This document shows, piece after piece, positions 1 through 6,162 of a stretch of 6,214 nucleotides of DNA. A program made the translations under genes and the position numbers. The notes under the pieces are model-generated. The model searched no databases. It worked only from the letters and a program-made list of their open reading frames with translations, and was not told where the DNA came from. Every line of letters starts with the position of its first letter. Within the stretch, counting starts at the first letter, position 1. This DNA is from Gemmatimonadaceae bacterium (lineage in GTDB: Bacteria; Gemmatimonadota; Gemmatimonadetes; Gemmatimonadales; Gemmatimonadaceae): positions 1-6,214 of the forward strand of contig JANXUN010000619.1 in assembly GCA_025356185.1 (NCBI GenBank), in the 5' to 3' direction.

Positions 1-39
1 CTGTTTCCGCTCGCGGCGCTCGTCGCCACGAGCGCATGC
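1..39 (+). other. Partial lipoprotein signal peptide and lipobox of the CpoB-like protein
   Basis: The first 12 codons read as a hydrophobic stretch (LFPLAALVATSA) followed by Cys at 37-39. Thr-Ser-Ala at -3 to -1 with Cys at +1 is a tolerable type II signal peptidase site. The classical Leu at -3 is absent, so this is weaker than a textbook lipobox. The residue after Cys is Phe, not Asp, which by the E. coli sorting rule would favour outer-membrane placement. The positively charged n-region lies before the window. Confidence 0.6.
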
Positions 40-837
40 TTTGCGACGCGAAATGATGTGGTGATGGTGCAGGCAGACATCGCGTCACTGCGCACGCAAA
101 TGATGCGCAACGACACCGCGCAGAAAGCGCTGCTCGTGCAGGCAACTCAGATGCTGGCCGCTGCGGGAGACTCGCTTAAGGAAATCAGCAAGCGCACGGT
201 TGGCTCGGCGGGCGATGTGCGTGGTGAATTGCGTGACGTGAAAGAGCAAATGCAGCAGGTGAATCTCTCGATTCAGCAGTTGCAGCGCTCGTTTGTGAAG
301 ACAGCGGCGGAGTTGGAGTCGCGCACCAACGCTCTTGCAGCGACGCAAACGGCGCCGATAACTACGCCGGTCATAGGTGCGCCCGGCAGTGTACCGCCCG
401 GGTCTGTAAATCCCAACGCGCCGGTTTTACCACAGCCGCCAGTTGATACGTCGTCGAAGCAGCCGGGCGCAGCGCAGCTGTACACGAACGGGATGGCTCA
501 GCAGCGTCGCGGCAGCACGTCCACGGCGCGGTCGGAATTCCAGACACTCCTGTCAACCTATCCGAACAGCGAGTACGCGTCCAAGGCACAACTGAATATC
601 GCGCAAACATTTTACAGCGAAAAGAACTACGCAGCCGCTGACGTGGCGTATGCAGCCGTCGTGACAAAATACCCCGAAACGCAGGAAGCACCGTCGGCGC
701 TGTACAAGCGCGCGACAATGGCGCTGCAAGCTGGCAACAACGCCGATGCACGTAAGTACTGCAACGAGATCATCAGCCGCTACCCCAAGAGCGTGGAAGC
801 CGATCCGGCCGCCGATTTGCTGAAGACCATACGCTGA
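1..837 (+). CDS. cpoB: CpoB/YbgF-like Tol-Pal accessory lipoprotein (5' partial)
   Basis: The frame is open from the first base (Leu-Phe-Pro-Leu...) to TGA at 835-837, so the true start lies upstream of the window; GTG/ATG codons at 58-66 are internal. Counting codons from base 1, 278 residues are visible. Residues 1-12 are a hydrophobic signal-peptide core ending in a lipobox-like Thr-Ser-Ala-Cys with Cys13. Residues ~20-114 are Gln/Leu/Ala-rich with coiled-coil character. Residues ~118-156 are a Pro/Gly/Thr-rich linker. Residues ~157-278 carry about three TPR-like repeats, each with an A...F/Y...YP.S..A pattern (TYPNSEYA, KYPETQEA, RYPKSVEA). Coiled coil plus linker plus TPRs is the CpoB (YbgF) architecture. 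In E. coli this periplasmic protein works with TolA and PBP1B to couple septal peptidoglycan synthesis to outer-membrane constriction. Pal or TolB could lie just upstream but are not visible. The family call is strong; the exact Tol-Pal role in this organism is inferred. A BamD-like TPR lipoprotein is less likely because of the long coiled coil. Confidence 0.85.
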   Translation: MFPLAALVATSACFATRNDVVMVQADIASLRTQMMRNDTAQKALLVQATQMLAAAGDSLKEISKRTVGSAGDVRGELRDVKEQMQQVNLSIQQLQRSFVKTAAELESRTNALAATQTAPITTPVIGAPGSVPPGSVNPNAPVLPQPPVDTSSKQPGAAQLYTNGMAQQRRGSTSTARSEFQTLLSTYPNSEYASKAQLNIAQTFYSEKNYAAADVAYAAVVTKYPETQEAPSALYKRATMALQAGNNADARKYCNEIISRYPKSVEADPAADLLKTIR

Positions 838-855
838 CGATCGCGCGCATCGTCC

Positions 856-859
856 AGGA
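856..859 (+). promoter_or_regulatory. Candidate ribosome binding site for tatC
   Basis: AGGA at 856-859 is the only Shine-Dalgarno-like stretch in the gap after the CpoB stop. It lies 12 bases before ATG 872, somewhat long but usable, and only 3 bases before an in-frame TTG at 863, too close. This favours ATG 872. A third possible start, ATG 896, has GGAG directly abutting it and AGG at 888-890, and cannot be excluded. Confidence 0.4.
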
Positions 860-871
860 TGTTTGAATTCG

Positions 872-1645
872 ATGGCTGCAATTAATCAGGCGGAGATGCC
901 GTTCCTCGACCACCTCGAGGAACTACGCTGGCGATTGTTTAAGATGGCGCTGGCGATTGCGATCGGTGTGGGCATCGCATTCACGTTGCTGTTTACCAAG
1001 CAGATTGACATCGTCGCGCTGCTGTCGCGCCCGGTGCAGCCGTATCTGCAAAGCAAGTTGATGGTGACGCATCCCAGCGACCTGTTTGACATCGTCATGA
1101 ACGCGTCGATCGCGCTGGGTCTCATCGCCGCGTCGCCGGTCATCGTGTGGCAGATCTGGGGATTTTTGTCACCCGCGCTATACGGTCACGAAAAAAAGAT
1201 TGTCATCCCCACGCTGGTAGGCGCCGCACTGTTGTTCCTTGCAGGCATGGTCTTGGCGTACGTGTTTGTCCTGCCAGTCACGTTCCAGTTTTTGTTTGGT
1301 TTTCAGAGCGCCGCCGTCGAAATCAAACCGACGGTGCACGAATATTTCGGATTCGTGATGGCCATGTGCCTCGCGTTTGGCGCGGTGTTTGAAATGCCGA
1401 TCGTCATTTTGATCTTGTCGGTGTTCGGCATCGTCAATCCGCGATTCCTCGCGAAATATCGCCGTCACGCGTTTGTTGGATGCCTTGTGGCCGCCGCACT
1501 CATCACGCCCGGGCAAGATCCGTGGTCGCTCTTTTTGCTCACGGCGCCACTGTACTTTTTGTATGAGCTCTCAATTGTGCTGTCGCGCGTGGTCTATTCC
1601 AAGCGCGCCAAACGTGAGGCCAACAGCGCGCTCGAGTCGACGTGA
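872..1645 (+). CDS. tatC: Sec-independent (twin-arginine) protein translocase subunit TatC
   Basis: TatC is the polytopic inner-membrane subunit that, with TatA/B, recognises twin-arginine signal peptides and exports folded proteins. From ATG 872 the product is 257 residues, the usual family size. The N-terminal cytoplasmic motif HLEELR (14-19) matches the signal-peptide-binding region, with E17 corresponding to E. coli Glu15. Six hydrophobic segments are visible at roughly 22-41, 70-93, 111-135, 156-178, 197-212 and 216-238. The first cytoplasmic loop has the hallmark SPALYGHEKK (100-109; E107 matches E. coli Glu103). E174 in FEMP matches Glu170 within the membrane, and ITPGQDP (211-217) places D216 at the Asp211 site. 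The tail is basic (SKRAKRE). The gene starts 34 bases after the CpoB stop and its TGA overlaps the lptD GTG. No tatA or tatB is in the window. Identity is secure; only the start codon (872, 863 TTG or 896) is open. Confidence 0.96.
   Translation: MAAINQAEMPFLDHLEELRWRLFKMALAIAIGVGIAFTLLFTKQIDIVALLSRPVQPYLQSKLMVTHPSDLFDIVMNASIALGLIAASPVIVWQIWGFLSPALYGHEKKIVIPTLVGAALLFLAGMVLAYVFVLPVTFQFLFGFQSAAVEIKPTVHEYFGFVMAMCLAFGAVFEMPIVILILSVFGIVNPRFLAKYRRHAFVGCLVAAALITPGQDPWSLFLLTAPLYFLYELSIVLSRVVYSKRAKREANSALEST
1642..1645 (+). other. GTGA stop/start overlap of tatC and lptD
   Basis: The bases GTGA contain both the lptD GTG start (1642-1644) and the tatC TGA stop (1643-1645). No good Shine-Dalgarno sequence precedes the GTG, so re-initiation by ribosomes finishing tatC is the likely route of translation. 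An alternative lptD start at ATG 1678 would remove the overlap. Confidence 0.65.
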
Positions 1646-1743
1646 GCGATCGTGTACGTATCTCCTGGCGCGAGGTGATGCGATCAGCGAGATGGGCTCT
1701 CGCGGCGATCGTTCTTGGTGCGCCACTCGCCGCCGTCAGCGCG
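1642..1743 (+). other. Signal peptide of LptD
   Basis: From the GTG start, residues 1-34 hold a basic n-region (Arg4, Arg6, Arg10, Arg14, Arg17) and a hydrophobic core WALAAIVLGAPLAAV. The c-region offers two signal peptidase I sites: Val-Ser-Ala after residue 34 or Ala-Gln-Ala after residue 36. No cysteine is present, so it is not a lipoprotein signal. This is consistent with Sec export to the periplasm before BAM insertion. Confidence 0.8.
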
Positions 1744-4611
1744 CAGGCGATTCCGGTCATACAGCCCCCGGTAAGGCCGCCCACGGGCGTGCCCCTCAAG
1801 CCCGATAGCCTCAAGCCCAAACCCGAGCTGCGCTTTGATTGGGACCCCGCCGATTCGGTGATGCGCGAACTGGCAAGTCGCAAGGGCTACCGTCAGGTAC
1901 AGTATCAGGGATCGACGATCCGCTTTGACGCGAAGTCGAAAATTCTCAAATTGCGCGGAAAGCCCTCGGCCGTGCGCCGAGACGAAACGATGTTGGTCGG
2001 TGATTCGATTTCGTATAACGATTCGACCAAGCGCGTGCTCGCGACTGGCGACACGGTGTGGCTGCGTGATCCCACAAAAAAAGATGCCGAAGACCTCGTC
2101 GCGCGTCACCTCATTGACTACGACTTAGAAGCGAAGTCTGGACAGATGGGCGAATTCTCGACGTCCGTTGAAACGGGTCAACGGTTGTATCTCACGGCCA
2201 AGCGCGGATCGATTTTTACGGACACACTCGTGCAAGGACGACACATCGTTTTTGCATCCGACGGTTCGTTCACGTACTGCGCAGACTCCGTTCCACATTT
2301 TCACTTCACGACGAAAGACATCAAGTTCGTGTCGGAAAACGTGATGGTCGCGCGTCCTGGCGTGCTGTACATCGGCGAAGTGCCGGTCTTTTGGATCCCG
2401 TTCTTTTTTCAAGACGTGCGCACGGGACGTCGCAGCGGCATGCTCACGCCCAACTTTGGTATTGCAGAGCTCTTTCGCAACAGTCCGTCGTATAGACGCA
2501 GTGTGACGAACATGGGCTACTTCTTTGCGATCAACGACTACATGAACGCCGAAGCATCGTTCGATTGGCGCAGTAGTGCGCGCGGGTCGCTCAACGATCC
2601 GGGGTTTGTACGCAGTAACGTCGAATACCGATACAAGTGGCTCAACCGCTTTATCACGGGTGAAACCGCGGTCTCGTATCTGGCGCAAAGCACCGGCAAC
2701 TCCAACACGTCGATTACGTGGAATCACAATCAAGACTTCTCCAAGCTGACGCGTCTGACATTGCGACTCAACTTGGTGCAAAACACGCAGATTCAGCGCG
2801 CAACCACGATCAATCCCGTTTCCGCCAACGCGACGATTCGATCCGACCTCACGTACCAAACAAAGATCGGGCCCGCACTCATTAATCTGGGTGGCAATCG
2901 GACGCAGTATCCGGGGCGCAGTCAGGTCGAGATGAATTTCCCTTCGCTCAGTGTCTCAACGGGAAGTCTGGGCAACGATCGATTCAGCTGGACGCCTGCG
3001 TTTCGCATGTCCGTCGCGAAGACCGACAAGATCGATCAGGGACTGCAGTTTCCGTACGTGTACAACACGAACGGAACGGGCGGTATTGATAGCACACGCT
3101 TCCGCGCAGATCGCCGCACGATGCAAGCGGGGTTCGACACCCCGATCAAGATTGGTGATTTCGTCTGGCAAAACGCGTTCTCGATCAACGAGACCTATCG
3201 CAACTATCCCGAGCAACGCGAAGTGATTGGCGTGCGTGATACGTCGCAGCGCGTCACTCGCATCTATGCCAAAACATTTGAAACGAATGCCGACTGGACC
3301 ACATCGTTTGGACTGCCGCACTTTTTGCAGGGCACGTGGAACGTCGCGCCGTCCATTCAGGTGTCCAATATTGATCCGGCGTCGGGCTACTTGGTGCGCA
3401 CGGAGCGGAGTGGAGGCCGCTGGGTGCAACAAGGCAAGCGAGTGAGCTACGCGATAGGCGTGTCACCGACGTTCTACGGGTTTTTGCCTGGATTGGGCCT
3501 AGTGGCGAAGATCCGTCAAACCATCTCGCCGAGTCTATCCTTTAGCTACTCCAAGAGCGCTGAGGTTTCAGACGAATATCTCGCGGCGCTTGGGCGCACA
3601 CGTGTTGGATATTTAGGATCGCTGGCGCAGAATCGCGTAACGCTCAACTTGTCGACCGTCTTTGAGGCGAAGCTCAAGGCGGAGTCAGATTCGAATCCGG
3701 AAAGCGGAAAGAAAGTGCGACTGCTGTCGCTCAATTTTTCGCCGCTGACGTACGACAAGGTGCGCGCCGACTCGACCGGCAAGGGATTCACCGATCGGAC
3801 GTTTTCGATTTCTGCGCGAACGGATCTGTTGCCTGGACTGGATTTCCGGGCCGGATACGAGCTATTCCAAGGCGACCCACTCTCCGACACGGCGACGTTT
3901 AATCCGTACCGTACCGATGTCGGTGTATCGTTTAGCATGAATGGACAATCGGCGATCGTCGCCATGTTAGGTCGGCTATTGGGCCTCAGTGGCGACATCG
4001 ACACCGACGGATCAACAATGCGACGCGGTGGGAGTGCCGTTGGCGCTGCCGGTGAGCAGAATCGAGGGATGAACGCGGCGGGCTCAAACTCGCGTGGCGC
4101 GCCGCTGTCGCTTGCCGGCGGTAATGGTCAAGGCTGGACGCTCAACTTGCAATACAACGCAGCGCGTCAGCGACCGCCGCGCGGCGGCACGCAGATTCTA
4201 AACGACCCCACACTGCTGTGTGCGTCGCGCAAGGTGCTCGGCTTGGCCATATACGATCAGTGCGTGATCGATGCGCAAAACGCGCCCGCGACGGGACTCA
4301 CGTCGGGGCAAAGCGCGATTGGCGCACCGATCTTTATTTCGCCGCCGACGCAAAATATTACGGCATCGATGACGTTTAACATCACGCCAAAGTGGGGCGC
4401 CCAGTGGTCGACCCAGTACGACGTGACGCGCGCCCGTTTTGCGTCGCAGCAGATTGGCCTCCAACGCGAAATGCACGATTGGAATGCGGTGTTTTCATTC
4501 TCGCAGACACCTAACGGCAACTTCGCGTTTAACTTTTTCATCGCGCTCAAGGCGCAGCCGGAACTCAAGTTCAATTACGACCGACAGACATACCGGTCGA
4601 GCTCGTTCTAG
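1642..4611 (+). CDS. lptD: LPS-assembly outer-membrane protein LptD (OstA/Imp family)
   Basis: LptD is the outer-membrane barrel that, plugged by LptE, receives LPS from the periplasmic Lpt bridge and inserts it in the outer leaflet. The 989-residue product is longer than E. coli LptD (784). In order: signal peptide (~1-34); proline-rich linker (~37-68) with a short LKPxx repeat; OstA/LptA-like beta-jellyroll (~85-235) containing SFTYC (Cys213); then the family signature at the jellyroll-barrel junction, PVFWIPFF (248-255) and RRSGMLTPNFG (263-273). The rest is amphipathic, aromatic-rich beta strands, interrupted by a Gly/Ser/Asn-rich insert (~787-832). It ends in Phe989, the aromatic C-terminus expected of a BAM substrate. 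The late region MTFNITPKWGAQWS...YDVTR...LQREMHDW resembles FCB-group LptD. Only three cysteines exist: 213, 860 and 874. GTG 1642 overlaps tatC; ATG 1678 (Met13) would give a more compact signal peptide and has GAGG only 2 bases upstream, so the start is uncertain. No lptE is seen here. Confidence 0.93.
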   Translation: MSDRVRISWREVMRSARWALAAIVLGAPLAAVSAQAIPVIQPPVRPPTGVPLKPDSLKPKPELRFDWDPADSVMRELASRKGYRQVQYQGSTIRFDAKSKILKLRGKPSAVRRDETMLVGDSISYNDSTKRVLATGDTVWLRDPTKKDAEDLVARHLIDYDLEAKSGQMGEFSTSVETGQRLYLTAKRGSIFTDTLVQGRHIVFASDGSFTYCADSVPHFHFTTKDIKFVSENVMVARPGVLYIGEVPVFWIPFFFQDVRTGRRSGMLTPNFGIAELFRNSPSYRRSVTNMGYFFAINDYMNAEASFDWRSSARGSLNDPGFVRSNVEYRYKWLNRFITGETAVSYLAQSTGNSNTSITWNHNQDFSKLTRLTLRLNLVQNTQIQRATTINPVSANATIRSDLTYQTKIGPALINLGGNRTQYPGRSQVEMNFPSLSVSTGSLGNDRFSWTPAFRMSVAKTDKIDQGLQFPYVYNTNGTGGIDSTRFRADRRTMQAGFDTPIKIGDFVWQNAFSINETYRNYPEQREVIGVRDTSQRVTRIYAKTFETNADWTTSFGLPHFLQGTWNVAPSIQVSNIDPASGYLVRTERSGGRWVQQGKRVSYAIGVSPTFYGFLPGLGLVAKIRQTISPSLSFSYSKSAEVSDEYLAALGRTRVGYLGSLAQNRVTLNLSTVFEAKLKAESDSNPESGKKVRLLSLNFSPLTYDKVRADSTGKGFTDRTFSISARTDLLPGLDFRAGYELFQGDPLSDTATFNPYRTDVGVSFSMNGQSAIVAMLGRLLGLSGDIDTDGSTMRRGGSAVGAAGEQNRGMNAAGSNSRGAPLSLAGGNGQGWTLNLQYNAARQRPPRGGTQILNDPTLLCASRKVLGLAIYDQCVIDAQNAPATGLTSGQSAIGAPIFISPPTQNITASMTFNITPKWGAQWSTQYDVTRARFASQQIGLQREMHDWNAVFSFSQTPNGNFAFNFFIALKAQPELKFNYDRQTYRSSSF
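4000..4137 (+). other. Low-complexity Gly/Ser/Asn-rich insert in LptD
   Basis: LptD residues ~787-832 are rich in Gly, Ala, Ser, Asn and Arg with almost no aromatic residues, unlike the alternating hydrophobic/aromatic strands on both sides (GVSFSMNG before, GWTLNLQYN after). It is probably a long disordered loop between two barrel strands. Which side of the membrane it faces cannot be decided from sequence alone. It also adds to the unusual total length of the protein. Confidence 0.6.
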
Positions 4612-4634
4612 ACGGTCTTTCAGCCGTGCGCGGC

Positions 4635-4639
4635 GGGAG
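4635..4639 (+). promoter_or_regulatory. Ribosome binding site of hutH
   Basis: GGGAG at 4635-4639 lies 5 bases before ATG 4645, a standard spacing, and supports that ATG as the start. It is the clearest Shine-Dalgarno sequence in the window, which suggests hutH initiates independently of lptD translation. Confidence 0.75.
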
Positions 4640-4644
4640 TTGGT

Positions 4645-6162
4645 ATGGTGCAACTGAACGGGCGCGACCTGTCGATCGCTGATGTGGCGGCGGTCGCCGA
4701 TCACCGACAGCCAGTGTCACTGTCGGACGAGGCGCGCCAGCGCATGCACGTGACTCGCGCGGTGGTCGATCGCGCGGTAACGACCGGTGTGCCCGTCTAC
4801 GGTGTCAACACGGGTTTTGGGAAGCTGTCCGAAGTCACGATACCCAATGATCAACTCGCGGCGCTGCAACGCAATCTGGTACGCAGTCACGCAGCGGGTG
4901 TCGGCGACGCGCTCCCCGAACGCGAAGTGCGCGCGATGATGTTGCTGCGCGCGAATGTGCTCGCGACGGGTTTCGCGGGTGCGCGTGCCGAAGTCGTTGA
5001 CGCCCTACTGGCAATGCTTAATGCGGGTGTGTGGCCGCACGTGCCAGAACAGGGCAGTGTCGGCGCGAGCGGTGACTTAGCACCTCTCGCGCATTTAGCG
5101 CTCGCGCTGATTGGTGAAGGCACCGCCAACTATCGCGGTGCGCAGGCTCCGTCGGCGTCGTTATTGTCGTCGGCAGGGCTCACAGCAGTTGTGCTGCAAG
5201 CAAAAGAAGGGCTGGCACTCATCAACGGCACGCAAGCCCACACGGCGGTTGCGGCGCTCGCGGCGGCCGAGTTGGAACGACTGTGGGGTGTCGCGCACAT
5301 TGCAACGGCCATGAGCTTGGAGGCGCTGCTTGGAACGCCTGACGCGTTTGATGCGCGCATTCAAGATGCCCGAGGTCAGGACGGACAGAAGAAGTCCGCA
5401 TCCATATTGCGCGCGTTGCTCGCAGATAGCGCCATTCGCGAATCGCATCGCCACGGCGATCCGCGCGTGCAGGACGCGTACGCGTTGCGATGCGTGCCGC
5501 AAGTGCATGGACCGGCGTGGGAAGCCATCCAGTTTGCACTCGGCATCGTGAATCGCGAACTCAATGCGGCGACTGATAATCCGCTGGTGCTCGAAACCGG
5601 CGAGCTACTCAGCGGCGGCAATTTTCACGGACAGGCCGTCGGCATGTGCAGCGATTTTCTCGCGATCGTCAGCGCGAATCTCGCGGTCGTGAGTGAGCGA
5701 AGAACCGATCGACTCGTCCATCCCGATTTCAATCAAGGGCTACCGCCATTTCTCGCGGCGTCTCCTGGCCTCGAATCAGGATTCATGATGTCGCAAGTCA
5801 CCGCGGCGGCACTGGCGAGCGAAAACAAAACGTTGGCGCATCCGGCGAGCGTAGACTCCATTCCAACCGACGGCAACAAAGAGGACGTGGTGCCGATGGC
5901 GATGGCGGCGGCCGTGAAATTACGTCGTTCTATTCGCAATCTCCGTCACGTGTTGGCGATTGAGTTGATCGCCGCCGCTGAAGGGATCGAATATCGACGA
6001 CCACTGCGCAGCAGCGGGTCGGTCGAACACGCGCATACGCTTATTCGCTCTGTCGTTGTGCGACAAAACGGCGACCGCGCACCGTCACCAGACATCATGC
6101 ACCTTGCAAACGCGATTGCAACTGGGCTGCTTGATCCCGTGATGCACGGTCTGAGCGCATGA
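4645..6162 (+). CDS. hutH: Histidine ammonia-lyase (histidase)
   Basis: Catalyses non-oxidative deamination of L-histidine to urocanate and ammonia, the first step of histidine utilisation, in the cytoplasm as a homotetramer. The 505-residue product is full length (family about 500-515). GSVGASGDLAPLAHLAL carries the Ala141-Ser142-Gly143 triad that cyclises into the MIO electrophile. Other active-site positions known from the Pseudomonas putida enzyme are present: Tyr52 in YGVNTGFGKL, His82 in RSHAAGVG, Asn194 in INGTQ, Gln276, Tyr279 and Arg282 in VQDAYALRC, Phe327 in GGNFHGQ, and Glu413 in NKEDVVPM. His82 and the overall fit favour histidase over phenylalanine or tyrosine ammonia-lyase. The N-terminal DLSIADVAAVA is also typical of HutH. 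It follows lptD by 33 bases with its own ribosome binding site, and its TGA overlaps a following ATG. No HutC-type operator could be recognised in the short upstream gap. Confidence 0.97.
   Translation: MVQLNGRDLSIADVAAVADHRQPVSLSDEARQRMHVTRAVVDRAVTTGVPVYGVNTGFGKLSEVTIPNDQLAALQRNLVRSHAAGVGDALPEREVRAMMLLRANVLATGFAGARAEVVDALLAMLNAGVWPHVPEQGSVGASGDLAPLAHLALALIGEGTANYRGAQAPSASLLSSAGLTAVVLQAKEGLALINGTQAHTAVAALAAAELERLWGVAHIATAMSLEALLGTPDAFDARIQDARGQDGQKKSASILRALLADSAIRESHRHGDPRVQDAYALRCVPQVHGPAWEAIQFALGIVNRELNAATDNPLVLETGELLSGGNFHGQAVGMCSDFLAIVSANLAVVSERRTDRLVHPDFNQGLPPFLAASPGLESGFMMSQVTAAALASENKTLAHPASVDSIPTDGNKEDVVPMAMAAAVKLRRSIRNLRHVLAIELIAAAEGIEYRRPLRSSGSVEHAHTLIRSVVVRQNGDRAPSPDIMHLANAIATGLLDPVMHGLSA
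5065..5073 (+). other. MIO cofactor-forming Ala-Ser-Gly triad of HutH
   Basis: The codons GCG-AGC-GGT encode Ala141-Ser142-Gly143, which in this family cyclise and dehydrate autocatalytically to 4-methylidene-imidazole-5-one, the electrophile needed for ammonia elimination. The triad sits in the invariant context GxxGASGDLAPL, so the enzyme should be active. Confidence 0.95.

Noticed and set aside
863..871. TTG start for tatC adding Met-Asn-Ser
   Set aside because: It lies only 3 bases after AGGA, and ATG at 872 fits better with family N-termini; kept only as an alternative.
1147..1392. Open frame inside tatC in another + frame
   Set aside because: It overlaps the conserved membrane segments of TatC and its product looks like random Arg/His/Cys-rich shadow sequence.
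1794..1818. Direct repeat of CCTCAAGCCC (1794-1803 and 1809-1818)
   Set aside because: It encodes a Leu-Lys-Pro repeat in the LptD proline-rich linker, explained by low-complexity protein sequence; not a DNA element.
2125..2859. Long antisense open frame (244 codons) inside lptD
   Set aside because: The translation is Arg/Val/His-rich with no recognisable domain, and the sense strand encodes a clear LptD. It is a shadow of GC-biased codon use.
3951..3963. Perfect inverted repeat GGCGA-TCG-TCGCC
   Set aside because: Five-base arms inside lptD coding sequence, expected by chance in GC-rich DNA with many GCGATCG-like words; no array or operator context.
4612..4627. Possible hairpin ACGG...CCGT after the lptD stop
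   Set aside because: Only a 4-base stem with an 8-base loop and no following T-run; too weak to call a terminator.
4645..6162. Phenylalanine or tyrosine ammonia-lyase instead of histidase
   Set aside because: All histidase active-site residues checked, including His82 and Glu413, are present, the length is that of bacterial HutH, and there is no plant-type C-terminal extension or other aromatic-lyase feature.
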